A stretch of 64,000 nucleotides of DNA, taken from Rhizomys pruinosus (lineage: Eukaryota; Chordata; Mammalia; Rodentia; Spalacidae). Made by a program: the position numbers and the translations under genes. The notes below the pieces were generated by a model, which saw nothing but the letters and a program-made list of their open reading frames with translations, searched no databases and was not told the origin of the DNA. The stretch lies in the NCBI GenBank assembly GCA_009823505.1, contig VZQC01003076.1, positions 1,016,141-1,080,140 on the forward strand. The letters run 5' to 3'. Shown here one piece after another: positions 21,836 through 34,042 of the stretch (its first letter is position 1; the number at the start of each line of letters is the position of its first letter).

Positions 21836-23384
21836 CAGTTTTTTTTTTTTTTCTTTTTAGCTATAAGTGATAATCCATGAGTACAAGCATCCTTCATGTA
21901 AAACCAATTTGCAGGCTGTTGTCCCGAAACCCCCACAGCCCCACCTTCCAGCGTGTGGTGAGGGGTTGTATGTTCAATCAGGTTGATCAAATGAGGGTCC
22001 AGACTACATCGCTGTAGTGTCACCATTCACCCCAATCGCAGCCCTTACATTCTACCACGCCCCCGCTTCCGCAGATTATTCCCTGGGCTTAGAAAAGGGG
22101 CACTGGTGGATGAGAAGCAGATCAGTCCATGCGTTTCTTGCTGCGAAATATCTGTGCACTCTTTGGGAGGGGCTTTTTCCATAAATTACTAGGAGTTTTC
22201 TGAAAAGGAGATTGTTTTCTCCTAATTTCATATTTAATCATTTTGCCTTTATCAACACAGATTTGCAGATCTTTATTTTGCATGTTGGGCTATGATCTAA
22301 TAGATCCATATTGCCTACCTCAAACTCGGTTAGCTCTGAGAGCTTTAGTAGTTGGCCCCAACAGCCTTTTGACCCCCGCAGCCCCCCCCCCTTCTCTCCT
22401 TAACCCTTGCTCCTCCCTCCTTTTTCTGTCTCAAATAAATGATGAATTCTGCTTCCTGCTGTACATCAAGATATGAAGGTATAGGACCAGGAGCTGTTTG
22501 TTCTGACTTTTGCAGAAGTCCTAGAAGAATACAGAGTTATTTAAGATGTCTTCTTACCTCTTATAATTTATATGCAAAGAAAGTTAAAAGAACTTTTGTC
22601 AAATCTATCATGTTGCTGATGGGAAGCTAAAAGAAATCCTCCAAACTACTGATAATAAAAACCTTCATGTTAGAAGGAAAAGTAACTTGTGTATGCTTTA
22701 CTTTCTCCTAGGAAATGGTATGACGGAATGTTTCATATAATTGAAGAACACAGTTAAATTTCAAAGAAAGTATTATGAACCTGTGACAGGTAGTTGGTTA
22801 TTTAGCCATGTGTTATTTTCCTAGAATTTGTGATGTGCATCTCATTTTTTTTTATGGTTTTTAATATTATGTTGTAATGCATATCTGCCCCTGTGTCTCC
22901 CTCACATTTACTTTTTTTTTTTTTTTTGAAAATTTTGATGTGTTTGTAACAAGTTCCTGTAGAAAAGGAAGCAAGGTACAGGATGCACAAAGATGTGGAA
23001 CTGTACAGATATTTTCTTTTGGATTCTTTGTAGTTCTGGGACAGACCTTCTCTTGTGCATTATAAATTTAGATTTCTTGTAGTCTGGTGTTCCTGTCCTC
23101 CCACGGCTCTTGCCTAAGCTCTTAGAGTTCCTTCTGTTTGTATATTTCCCTGGGGCCCCCAAGGGCAGGACCTAGTAGTTGGAGCCACTTGGGCAGTGAG
23201 CTACTCACTGCTCAGATACGGGACTTGGTTTGCTTGTTCCAATTGTACTGATACATAAAAATTCTCCTATGTACTCGTCATTCACTTGCCAAAATATTAA
23301 ATGTTGTGTGCTAGTTAGCTTTAGTCTTCATAGGATAATTCTTAGACTTTGAGTTTTGTATACTGGAAAAGTATGCTACGCTTT
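21836..23384. other. Unclassified intergenic sequence
   Basis: Contains T-runs, a C-run at 22384-22392 and otherwise unrecognised sequence. The part 21850-22170 may continue the L1-like fragment to its left. No credible ORF. Confidence 0.45.
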
Positions 23385-23402
23385 AAAAATTAATCACATG
23401 GT

Positions 23403-23550
23403 GGCTGGGCATGGTGGCACATGCCTTTAATCCTGGCACTTGAGAGACAAAGGCAGGCAGATCTTTGTGAGTTCAAGGCCAGCCTGGTCTACAGAGTGAG
23501 TTCCAGGACAGCTGGGGCTACAGGGAGACCCTGACTCAAAAAGACAAAAA
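23403..23550 (+). mobile_element. B1 SINE with 18-bp target-site duplication
   Basis: Begins ggctgggcatggtggcacat and ends gactcaaaaagac plus A-run. Direct repeats aaaaattaatcacatggt (23385-23402) and aaaaattaatcatatggt (23551-23568) differ at one base. Confidence 0.96.
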
Positions 23551-23959
23551 AAAAATTAATCATATGGTACTCTGTCATTCAGTATGGTAACACTTTCAGG
23601 ATGGGAACTCCTAAACTGGTTTTCAAAATCTACAAATTTGTGATGGCAACTCAGCCACCTTCTCTGCACATTGCTTTATCCAATGCTCACACGTAATCTA
23701 CCCTCAGGCTGTGGGAGCAGATCTTGAGTGTGACATGGATCTCCTGGTAAAATGGAATTTATTAAATTATACATTTGTACACAGATGTTGTGAATATACA
23801 AACAGGTAACATTTATGTGTATTTTCACATCTGTAATATATGTAAATACTGTGTGCATGCAATTTATAAAAACTCAAGATCTATTCTACCTATATTTGGT
23901 AGGTGATATCAGTTAAAATACAATTTTAGTAACAGCTTCATTGGAGGCAACAGTATCAA

Positions 23960-24145
23960 CCTAGGTCCTGGGCAGATTCTATCTAAGTACACAAGTGCAA
24001 CAACTGCACTTATAGAAGAGGTCATGAACTTTAGAGGGAATGAACACAGGAAGAGTTGGAGGGGGGATAAAGAGGGTAGAAATGAGATAAATACAGAAAT
24101 TCTAAAAAAGCTGAAAATTTAAATTAATAAAGAATATATACGCAT
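23960..24145 (+). mobile_element. Probable L1 3'UTR end
   Basis: gtcctgggcagattc, then a G-rich stretch (gttggaggggggataaagagg), then an A-rich tail with aattaataaagaatat. This is the typical layout of a rodent L1 3' terminus. The left limit is uncertain. Confidence 0.4.
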
Positions 24146-27100
24146 GCATTTTCTATGGCTTTGTAACTTTCCAAACAACAGAGCAGCAGGTAGCAATGCC
24201 AGTATGAGCACTGAGCAACTAGAAATATGTTGTGCTACCTTCTAAATATTTCAAAGAAAGTAGCAGCAGTCCTCAGAACCCAAATCCTCATCCTGTGAAT
24301 GGATAGAATACACTGTAGACAAAAGGGCCTTTGACCCTGTCTCCAGCATCGGCAAAGAGCTGCACACGAATCTTGGTAGCAGAGCGGGTTGCAGTGTGGT
24401 TGATAATCTTACCCGCTAATAATTGCAGATAATATCAGCTGTTATCACAATAGCTCAGTCCAAGATTAAGTGGAAGCCATGCCTGTCTTCGTTTGGTGGC
24501 CTCTGGCACCATCTACACCCAATGGCCTTTGTTTCTGGTATCCTCCATAAGTTGGGGTGCCCTTGTATACTCCTCCATACGCGACTGAGAAGATAACCAG
24601 TTCAACTATAGAGGCCCAGGGGTAGTTTAAGTAATTTCTCAAGTTATAGCTTACTGTACACTTTCATGCACTTACTTTGCTGAAGAAAATAAATTTGTTA
24701 CATAGAATCACACTTCTCTGAAAATATTTCTGAATCCCCACCACCTACAGACATGTAGCAAGTAAAAGAGCACTTAATAGACATTGATCTAGTAAGCCAT
24801 TTTCCTAAAATACCTACAGTCTTTTCATATGAAACAGAAAAAAGTCATTAAAGCTGTGGTTTGCCAGACAATTACTTTGTCAGATCTCAAGAAATTGCAT
24901 AATAAATTGTATACATGCATCAAACATGAACGGCGGAGGATGATAACAAGCTATGTATTTCCAGTCCACTTGTTCTTTCATCCAAATAGTAGCTTTTCTT
25001 TTACAGAAAAATTCCATATCTGTTGTGAAGGCTTTCATAAAATATGGCTATACATTTATCTATCAAACTAAGTAGAAATAATTGAAACACTTAATATGCA
25101 CAGAAATGGGAAATGCATGAATAACTTCATTATTAATGTCTATTGATCATTTATATTTTCAAATAGGCAAGTGTAGCTGCTGGGATTCTTATCATGTAAA
25201 TCTATATGTGTTTTGGTTTTACCTGTTTATTGGCAAATTTACAATCCACATTATGGACATTTTTATTGCTTTACACCCTTATTTGATATGTGGATAACCC
25301 AGGTCATTTTACAGACAGGCTGGTGTTTACTCAATTTGATTATTATGTTACATTTCTAAGCTTATTTTCCCTTTGGAAAATTAACGGTACAAGGAAGCCT
25401 AGTAAATCTTTACTTAAAAATTCCAAACTTTAGATTGATTTCAGCAGTGAGCTTGTATTGATCTCAAAAGCTTTGCATTCCTAACTAAAAACTAATCTTT
25501 ATTTCACCCTTTAGTGGCTGCAGTCATAAATATGCTCACTCCTACCAGAAGAGAGTGGATTAATGGTTATTGGTGATTGGGGCTTCCAACTGGGCCTGGG
25601 AACCCTAACCTTTGGAGGACAACATGAAGGCATTTACCCCTTGTCAGCTGTAATCCCCAGGTGCATTTTTGACATTTACCTGAGTGTTAAAGAGGAGGCA
25701 GACCAGAGGCTGGAAATAAAGCACCAGAGACTGCCCTTGGCTGTTAATCACTCACTGTTAGATTGACTGTGGTGCTTGACCCGGGCATTTCTGGCCCCTG
25801 GAGTCATAGAAAGCACAGTTATGCTTCTCCACCCTGGAGCTCAGGTCAACTCCTCCTGGGGAAGCTCTCTACTGCCTGCCTTCAAAGAAAAGACTTAACT
25901 GCATTGCTAAAATCCATCCATCATTGGTCCAACTTTGCTGTACTAATGGACCAAGAATTGGAGGAAGTAAGACCATGCCCTAATTTAATTAAGAAGAATA
26001 AAAAAGTTAGGAAGGAACAAAACAGATCTTTTTTTTTATCAGTCAACAGTAAGGAGACAACGGGCGGGCAGACAGATGGCTGCATGTGCTGCAGAAGGTG
26101 TAGAATTTCTCAGAGTGTTCCCTGGCAACTCCTGAAACGCAGCTACTACCTGGGGTACTAAACTGGAACCCCAAGGCACCATGCCTCTGAATTTATCCTC
26201 TTCAGGAAGCTCTCATGCCCCCCCCCAAAGTGAGATTTACAGCGTAATGTTGATGTATACTGAGGTGGAACCCCCTTTAATCAATTCCTGTGATAGAAAG
26301 TAAGATTTTTAACTTCCTTGTATCTGATGGCACAAATTGCCATTTGCTTAGCTAATATCTATTTTTGTTTTTCTATTTAATGTAATATTAATTTGGGGGG
26401 TTCTTGATGACATTACCCAACTTCCTGACATAAGAGGGGCTTATGAAGACTTATGAAGTCCTCAAGGACAGGACTCTGATATAACCCTTCTTCCTTTCCT
26501 CTAGTCTGAGGCCTAGAACATTTCTCTTGTCAGCTGGAGTGACAGCTGGAGCCCCAATAGCACATCCTAGATCACAGGCATGCGGATGACACTTACAGTG
26601 GCGGTGGCTGAGCTGGAAGGGATCAGCGTTCTGGATGAGTGCATGAGCTAATACACTTGTTCTAGAATGCCTCACTGGGCTGCTTTTACATGAGAAAATG
26701 ACACTTTGTACATTGTATTTCTTACTGGGGAGGAATTGGTTACTCATGGCTGAAATGGATCACTAACTGATATAGACCCCATTTAGGATGATGAGGTCAT
26801 TTCAGACTACATCCTTCCATTACAGAAGACAAAAGCTTTCTCCAGTTGTTATTATTGACTATGAGACTGAGAGTTGTCTCTGAAGACTGGTATTGATTTG
26901 TTAAGTTTCTGTGGTTTTAGGAATCAGAGAGTAACTCCAGGGCTTCCCAAAGTTTCATAAAAGTATGTGCACATCCAGCAGATGAGTGTGCAATGGCTAA
27001 CTGGCCGAGGAACTCCGGGAGGGCTGCAGCCCCAAAGATTGCTGCTGTGCAGGCAAGAATCTAGACTGCCTGTCCTAGCAGTTGATCATCTAGTGGTGTC

Positions 27101-27228
27101 TTCCATGCTCCATGAAATTAACCTTTATCAGACTTAAGTCTAGGACTGTTGCATATGGAGGAAGTGCAGTCTTAAGGTTAGTTATTCCAAGCTAACCTAA
27201 AGCATTGGCTTTGCCTTGAGGAAGAAAG

Positions 27229-27231
<3 letters not shown>
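24146..27231. other. Unique intergenic sequence
   Basis: About 3 kb with no recognised gene. Open frames at 25563-25766, 25763-26161 and 26451-26747 (up to 132 codons) show no domain, repeat or conserved feature I can name. The GC-richer part 24290-24620 is unlike its surroundings but could not be identified. Confidence 0.5.

Positions 27232-27270
<39 letters not shown>
27232..27270. repeat. (GT)n microsatellite
   Basis: About 20 perfect GT dinucleotides at the tail of an antisense B4-type SINE. Confidence 0.96.
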
Positions 27271-27272
<2 letters not shown>

Positions 27273-27541
27273 ATGTGGAGGTTTGAGGTGCATTTTAAGT
27301 AACTTTCTTGATCATTCACCATGCCATCTTTATTCTTTGAGACAGAGTCTCTCACTGAACCCTTGCTTGTTTGGCTAGGGTGTGGGCATGAGACATCTTG
27401 CTTGTCTCTACCTCCGTAGCGTTGGGATTACAGATCCTGCCATTGGGGGAACATCCAGCTCTTTAGGTGGCTTGCTGGAGATTCAAGCTCAAGTTTTTAT
27501 GCTTGTGCAGTGAGCGCCGATTGAGCCCTATCCTCAGCCCT
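27271..27541 (-). mobile_element. B4-type SINE
   Basis: Same layout as 3000-3295: TG tail, acatgtggaggtttgaggtg, ctttgagacagagtctctca, gcgttgggattacagatcc, then a tRNA-like end near attgagccctatcctcagcc. Confidence 0.65.
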
Positions 27542-28345
27542 TGCGTTTCTTTTCTCCCATTAATACCTCACATCTGAGGCTAAGAAGTCACTCTATTTGT
27601 TTGGGGTGACACTCCCGACCCTTACCATGGTCATGACAGATGAGATAGTGTGGAAATACAGCAGGCCGACCAAGATTCTTCCTTCATCTTCTGTTTGCTC
27701 AGTTATCAGAGTCATTTCCTGGACACTTTCTGATTTCTCCTCTACCTAGTTTGGCTGTAACTTCAGCTACAATCACCTATACTGGTTTAGTTATGGGCAA
27801 CAGGATCACTTGAGTAAATCATTCAGTAGGAAATCTTGCATCCCAGCATCTAGTATGACTTTGGTTATTATATTAGTGTAGAGATCCTCAAAATTTTTCC
27901 TTGGCTAGACAATCAATAATAATATCATCTGAGAACTTGTAGAAACACAGTTTTGGACTCCCTCCCCACCTAGAAACTCTGAAGGTAGGGTCCAGCAATT
28001 TGTGTTCTTGCAAATCTTCTAGGTAATTGTGATGGTGGTTTACATCTGAGAATCAATGTTTTAGAGTGAGTCTAGTCATAGCTTCAAAGCAACTCACGAA
28101 GAACTCTTAAAAGTTAATATTCCTTAATGTACTCACTCAAGTGAAATGCTAGATGTTGGTGATTTCCAGATGTTGGTGACTAGACATTTAGTTATATTAC
28201 TTTAATCTTCAGTCTGCAGGTAAATGCATCAGGTAATACCATGGCTCAGTTTTAACATTAATAATAATAGCACTTTAAATTGTCTAACATTTTCATTCTT
28301 AAAAGTGCTTATTGCACAAATTTTCATTTGAGTATGCAATGGTCC
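27542..28345. other. Unique intergenic sequence
   Basis: No gene or repeat recognised. Confidence 0.6.
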
Positions 28346-28361
28346 CAAATATCCCAACTGA

Positions 28362-28546
28362 GGGGCTGGAGAGATGGCTTAGCCATTAAGAACCTGTACT
28401 ATTCTTGCAGAGGACCTGAGGTCAGTTCCCAGCATGTATGTTGGGCAGCTTACAACTGCCTCTAACTCCAGCTCTAGCAGATTAGATACCCTCTGTGTGC
28501 ACCTACATTAATGTATATATACACATACACATACACACAGATACAC

Positions 28547-28578
<32 letters not shown>

Positions 28579-28599
28579 TGTTAAAAAGAAAAAAATCTT
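28362..28599 (+). mobile_element. B2/B3-type SINE with AT-rich expanded tail
   Basis: ggggctggagagatggctta head, a diverged body, then an expanded tail of cacata and (ta)n at 28553-28580. Direct repeats caaatatcccaactga (28346-28361) and caaatatcccatctga (28600-28615) differ at one base. Confidence 0.92.
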
Positions 28600-28743
28600 C
28601 AAATATCCCATCTGAACCAATGCAACTTAGCTGCAGGAAAAGAATAATAAATACAAACAGTTGCAAAACTTGTTTTCATTATTTTCTTTTCCTACAATTT
28701 CTGCTTATCTTGCAGCAAAAATACTTCCTAAAAGAAATATTTA

Positions 28744-28978
28744 GGGCTGGAGAGATAGCCTAGCGGTTAAGAGCACCGACGCTCTTGCAGAGGACCCGGG
28801 TTCGATCCCCAGCACCCACATGGCGGCTGAGAACCGTCTGTAACTCCAATTCCAGAACTCCAGTTCCAGGGGAATCCGAGACCCTCTTCTGACCTCCGCG
28901 GCATTGCACGACACGGGTGCACAGACCTGCATGCAGACAATACATTCATACACATACAAAAATAAATTAAAAAAAAAA
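28744..28978 (+). mobile_element. B3-like SINE with target-site duplication
   Basis: gggctggagagatagcctag to a long A-run. Direct repeat aaaagaaatattta at 28730-28743 and 28979-28992. Carries the duplicated internal box with a 3-bp deletion. Confidence 0.95.
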
Positions 28979-28992
28979 AAAAGAAATATTTA

Positions 28993-30510
28993 ATAAATTA
29001 ACATTTAAGGGAATAGTATTTTATATGTGATTTACTAATAAGCTATGGATAAAATTTATGGAATTTTTAAGTCAAAATTGTTTCCATAGAGAGAGGAGTT
29101 TGTGAAAAAAGTTTAAATTTTCTGACTATGAATTTGACACTAACACATTTGCCAAAGGTTAATCCTGACTCACAGATGCACTGGAAGGATAGACTGGTCT
29201 TCATTTTACTAAAAAGACCCTAACCCCTAGAACTGTTGGATTATGATCATGAAGCCATCTTCCTTCTGTGTCACTGTCAAATTCTATCAAATGGGAGGCT
29301 AGAATTTTCCATAAACATAGTTATGACACTTAGAAATTGATTTAAGAGTTTCTTTAATACATTTTATTATGTCTGTAACAAAATTGAGTTATTAGATTTC
29401 TTTAGTTTATTAACGACAGCCTATGTAGTATTTTGAAAAAAATATTAAAAATGAAATCATGGAGAAAAATCAGACAAAGCACCTGCGAACAGCTTAGCAC
29501 CCAGCTCAATCCTCAGTTTATTAAAGGCATTAAGCAAGTACTTTTCCAGGATTGTCATCCTAACCAAATATTTCAGGGTTTGATAATGCTCTTTCTTAGC
29601 ACTGAGGCTCTTAAAAAAAATAACATCAGTCCTAAGACTGTTAATCTTTTCATAAGCTTTCCAAAAACAGAAAATCCTAAACCACAGTGTTTTGAGGCTA
29701 ACTTCTGATAAAGAATTTGGAGTATTTTCAATAAGAAGAACGTAAAATTAAATTTCCAAGAGTGCACTTTAGTGGAAAAGATTCAAACTTTGGAGTTAGG
29801 AACTGGGCTCAAGTTCCACCTCTGTGATTTAGGAGCTATTTGGCCCAAGTTGCATGTTTCCCTAAGCCTCAATTTCCCCAGTTTCCCCATCTGTGAGCTG
29901 GGAGGGTTGACACTTGCTCAGAGTTTTGGTTAACATCAAACAGGATTAAGTATATTGATTTATCAGTCTAATTACTGATGAATAGAAAGTCCCCTATAAA
30001 CAATAATTATTGTTATTATTATAAAGTGAATGAAAGTATATAAAATAGTTTTATATAACTTTTTATAAACAGTTATATGATACTGGTTAATATTTTAGTT
30101 TTCCTCTCAAACAAAGGTGGAAAAATTATATTTGAAGGACCTATCAGAAGCATATATCTAGACAAATTTAAACCAGTTAGATCATATGACTTTCTCTAGT
30201 TAGTGCAGCTAAAGACACACAGGGTCTGAAATAATTTTTAAATCCTCCACCAATTTGTATGGGGGACTGTCACATACTGGTTTCTGGTGGCTCAGTAAAG
30301 AAAACTCCTCCTGAGTTCTTGTGTATTGCTAGCTTAGAAAACAGATAGTACATTCAAACAGCCTGCACATCCCTTAGTGTACCCTTAGAAAACCTCCACG
30401 CTGGCCTCTGGCATTCTCCCTAAAACAGCAGCAAAAGTCCTAAAGTAAGGATGAGCTTTTTGGAGGTTCAGGTTTTTTTTTTTTAATATTTTCTCTTTTT
30501 TTTCTTTTTT
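28993..30510. other. Unique intergenic sequence
   Basis: AT-rich, no recognised gene. The open frame 29433-29708 has no recognisable feature. Confidence 0.6.
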
Positions 30511-30535
30511 AAAAAATTTTATTTATTTATTTATT

Positions 30536-30774
30536 TTTAATTTTTATTTATTTCTGCATGTGTATGAATGTACTGTATGCATGCAAGTCTGCGCACCCAT
30601 GTCGTGCAATGCCGCGGAGGTCAGAAGAGGGTCTCGGATTCCCCTGGAACTGGAGTTCTCCTGGAATTGGAGTTTCGGACAGCTCTTGGCCACCATGTGG
30701 GTGCCGGGGATCGAACCCGGGTCCTCTGCAAGAGCGGTCGGCGCTCCCAACCGCTAGGCTATCTCTCCAGCCCC
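30536..30774 (-). mobile_element. B3-like SINE, first of a four-SINE cluster
   Basis: Antisense copy with duplicated box (ctggaactggagttctcctg), ending ctctccagcccc. The A/T-rich target aattttatttattt repeats on both sides. Confidence 0.94.
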
Positions 30775-31011
30775 AATTTTATTTATTTTTTTGTATGTGT
30801 ATGAATGTACTGTCTACATGTAGGTTTGTGCACCTGTGTCGTGCAATGCCGCGGAGGTCAGAAGAGGGTCTCGGATTCCCCTGGAACTGGAGTTCTCCTG
30901 GAATTGGAGTTACAGACTGTTCTCAGCCGCCATGTGGGTGCTGGGGATCGAACCTGGGTCCTCTGCAAGAGCAGTCGGTGCTCTTAACTGCTAGGCTATC
31001 TCTCCAGCCCC
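30775..31011 (-). mobile_element. B3-like SINE, second of the cluster
   Basis: Head-to-tail with the previous copy, same orientation and subfamily, ending ctctccagcccc. It probably inserted into the A/T-rich tail of its neighbour. Confidence 0.94.
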
Positions 31012-31032
31012 TTAAAATATTTTATTTATGGA

Positions 31033-31180
31033 GCTGGGCGTGGCGGTGTATGCCTTTAATCGTAGCACTCGGGAGGCAGAGGCAGGCAGATCTTTGTGAG
31101 TTCAAGGCCAGCCTGGTCTACAGAGTGAGTTCCAGGACAGCTGGGGGTACAGGGAGACCCTGTCTCGAAAAGACCAAAAA
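31033..31180 (+). mobile_element. B1 SINE, third of the cluster
   Basis: gctgggcgtggcggtgtatg to gaccctgtctcgaaaagacc and an A-run. Confidence 0.94.
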
Positions 31181-31181
31181 T

Positions 31182-31402
31182 TTTTTTTATTATTTTTAGT
31201 TTCTGGGTATGAGGGTATTGCCTGCATGCATGTAAGTGCACCTCTGTTGTGCAATGCCTCTGAAGGTCAGAAGAGGGCGTTGGATTCCCGGAACTGGAGT
31301 TTTGAATGGTCGTCAGCCACCATATGGGTGCTGGGATCTGAACCAGGGTCCTCTGCATGAGCAGCTGGTGCCCTTAACCACTAAGCTATCTCTTCAACCC
31401 CC
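31182..31402 (-). mobile_element. Older B3-like SINE, fourth of the cluster
   Basis: Antisense, with ggtcagaagagggcgttgga and gctatctcttcaaccc at its end. More diverged than the two young copies. Confidence 0.88.
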
Positions 31403-31849
31403 GGGAATTTATTTTTTGGATCACAACAATTCATTTGCCATATGGAGTCCACCCTGTGCTGAATGTCATGTCATAGTGTTTTGAGGATTAAGACACTGCT
31501 CTAGGAAAGTTCAGCAATCCATCTCCCTATGATGCAAGAGGAGAGATCAGAGCCCAAGTGATTTCTGAGTAAGGAACTAAAACCAGGCATGGAACAGTAG
31601 CCAGCAGGCAGCACTAAAACACACTCATCTTGAGGACCGTTCCTGCTAATGCACACAGCATGCATGCCTTGTAAAGTACCTCAGACAATACAGTTAGAAA
31701 ATGCTTGAACACAAGGATTCAGAGCTGCTGCTGGCTGTGGGCGTCTTCTTCCAGGATTGTTCCTACAGAACTGTGGCTCTCAACATAGGTGCATAAAGAC
31801 CTATGGGTGCCTGCAATCCTTTCAGAAGATGCATGAAATCATCAAATCT
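31403..31849. other. Unique intergenic sequence
   Basis: Nothing recognised. Confidence 0.55.
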
Positions 31850-32450
31850 ATTTTTATTTTATTTATTGAATTGTTGTGATTTTCATACAATATATTTTGA
31901 GGGTATTTAGATCCCCTCCCTATCTGCACCTCTCCTCATGGCCCCCAACTTAACGAACTCTCATATATATGATTATATGTAATATGGCCCAGAGAGTTTG
32001 ATTTGTATCCCCAAATGTCCTTCAGTATGAGTCCATTCACTGGTCTCGCTGAGTTCCAATGCTGTCTTCCCTTCCCAGTAGTCATCAGTTGTCAAAAGTT
32101 CCTTAGGTTGAGTTGGGATTCCTGACCTACTTCCCCATGTCTATGCTGGGATTTTGTCTGGTTTGAGCTTGCACAGAACTTGTGTGTGCTGTCACCATTG
32201 CTGTGAGTTACTGTGAGGAAGTAACTGAGCAGCTGTCTGGAGGACTCTCTTTCCTTGTGGCTGTCCAATCCCTTTTCTTTCTGCCTCCTCTTCTGCAATG
32301 ATCTTGGAGCCTTGGAAGGCAGAGGTTTGAAATGTGTTCTACTGTGTCTTCTTGTTCTCTGTGCATTGGTCAATTGTGGGTCATCTGCTGCATAAGGAAA
32401 CTTCTCTGCTGAGAGTTGAGAGATGCACTCATCCTGTATGTAGACACTGC
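31850..32450 (-). mobile_element. L1 3'UTR, antisense
   Basis: Reads as the complement of a rodent L1 3'UTR. A T-rich tail with tacaatatattttgagg comes first, then the C-rich tract and blocks such as gggattttgtctggtttgag and tctgcctcctcttctgcaat. These match the order I remember for Lx-type 3'UTRs. Heavily diverged. Confidence 0.65.
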
Positions 32451-33079
32451 ATTGAAGATGTGTCACTTGGGGCTAAATGTCTCAGATTCTCTGCATTTGA
32501 CTAGTTCTGGAACTCTGTAAAAATGATTTTATTTGCATTTTCACCATGTTGATATTCTTATTGATGGTGGAAAAACAATAATGAATAAAATTGCTGTTGA
32601 CAGTGAAAAAGCTCGGCAGCCTCACTGACTGGGGCTTCTCACCACCATGCTGTAATGTACACATCCAATGAAAAGAAATGATCATTTTCACTTTAGAAAG
32701 TTAAGTGTTGGTTATTTGTTTTATTAAATCTTAACCTTGAATACATAACTTTTCAATAGTTTGTGTGAAAAAATGAAAGTTGTCCTGTATATTGAAATTT
32801 AATGCCTGTTTTTCAGAAAAACACTTGTGCAGTTGTTGCAGTTGCAAACTAAACTAACCACTTGTCATAGACCACACTTTAACTTGAATAAATGACTAAT
32901 AACATTTACACTTGGATAAAGGGCAAGATTTTATTTTCCATAGTGAACAAAATGAATCTGTCACTTTAAGGAAAACATTAATAGTTTTATTACCAATGAA
33001 AAATTTTGAACTCTTAGTACAAACTAATATTTCAGGAAATATATTCCATCATGAATTTAATTCATGAGACTCATGAAGT
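32451..33079. other. Unique intergenic sequence
   Basis: AT-rich, no recognised gene or repeat. Confidence 0.55.
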
Positions 33080-33190
33080 CAAAACTATTTTTATTTAATT
33101 TATTGAATTTTTGCAATTTTTATGCAATATAGTTTGAGGGTACTTAGATTCCCCCCCATCCACACCTCCCCACACTACCCTCCACCCAAT
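33080..33190 (-). mobile_element. L1 3'-end fragment, antisense
   Basis: Shares with 31855-31960 the order: tttatttaatttattgaatt, atgcaatatagtttgagggt, then a C-rich tract. An AT dinucleotide-rich run follows (33187-33242). Confidence 0.5.
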
Positions 33191-33242
33191 TATATATATA
33201 TTTATATAAATTATATATAAAAATTATATATATATATATAAA
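33187..33242. repeat. AT-rich simple repeat
   Basis: (TATA)n with interruptions. Confidence 0.9.
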
Positions 33243-33479
33243 ATGACCTGATGCATGTAAATATTTACAGCTTTTGCAGGACTTGGTGAAGCAGCCCCCC
33301 CCCTTCCTTCTTTCTGTAGTAGTAGGGATGGAATTTAGGGCCTCATGTATTTTATGAAAACAATCTCCTCCTGAGCTATACCTCAGTATTTTCTAAAAAT
33401 TGATACTTGTTTTAAAGACATTAGAAAACTACCCATGAAAGATGCAAGCTGCGCAAATAAGTTTTAACACAGAATTATG

Positions 33480-34042
33480 TTTCTAGCTCTCTGAGGACTC
33501 CCCACTCTGGTCTCCGAGTTGCTGTGCTGGTTTGCACTCCCACCAGCAGTGAATCAGAGTTCGCCCTTCACATCCTTACCTACATTTGTCTTCATCTGCC
33601 ATTCTGAAGTCTGAAGTGGTTTTAATTTATGTTTCCCTGATGACTGAAGATGTTGAACACTTAAAAAGTAGTTCTCAGCCATTTGCATGTCATCCTTGGG
33701 AATTCCTTATTCAGTCCCTTGTCCCAGTTTTAATTGGGCTGTATACATTTTGTTTTGATGTTTAGTTTTCTGAGTTCTCTGTATACTCTAGATATTAACC
33801 CTCTGTCACTGATAAAGATTTTTCCCATTTTTCACTTAAATGTTGGTGTTCCTTGCTATGCAAAACTTTTCAGTTCATAAGGTCCCATTTGTCAATTGTT
33901 GGATTTAATGCTGGTACTATAGGCATCCTGGTCAGAAAGTCCTTTCCTGTGCCTACAAGTTCCAATGTATGTCTCCTCTATCAGACCTAGGGTATCATGC
34001 TTATGTTGATGTCCTTAATCCATTCAGAGTTGAGATTCAAAG
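33480..34042 (-). mobile_element. Inverted 5' part of an L1 (ORF2 region)
   Basis: Reads as the complement of the late part of L1 ORF2, for example gagttctctgtatactctag, attaaccctctgtcactgat and gtcccatttgtcaattgttg. The reading frame is destroyed. It joins, in opposite orientation, the next stretch of the same ORF2, which is the signature of 5' inversion by twin priming. Confidence 0.75.

Noticed and set aside
24290..24620. GC-richer block that looked like a possible processed pseudogene on the minus strand
   Set aside because: Short readable stretches in several frames matched no protein I know, and no target-site duplication or clear A-tail was found. A protein-level search would settle it.
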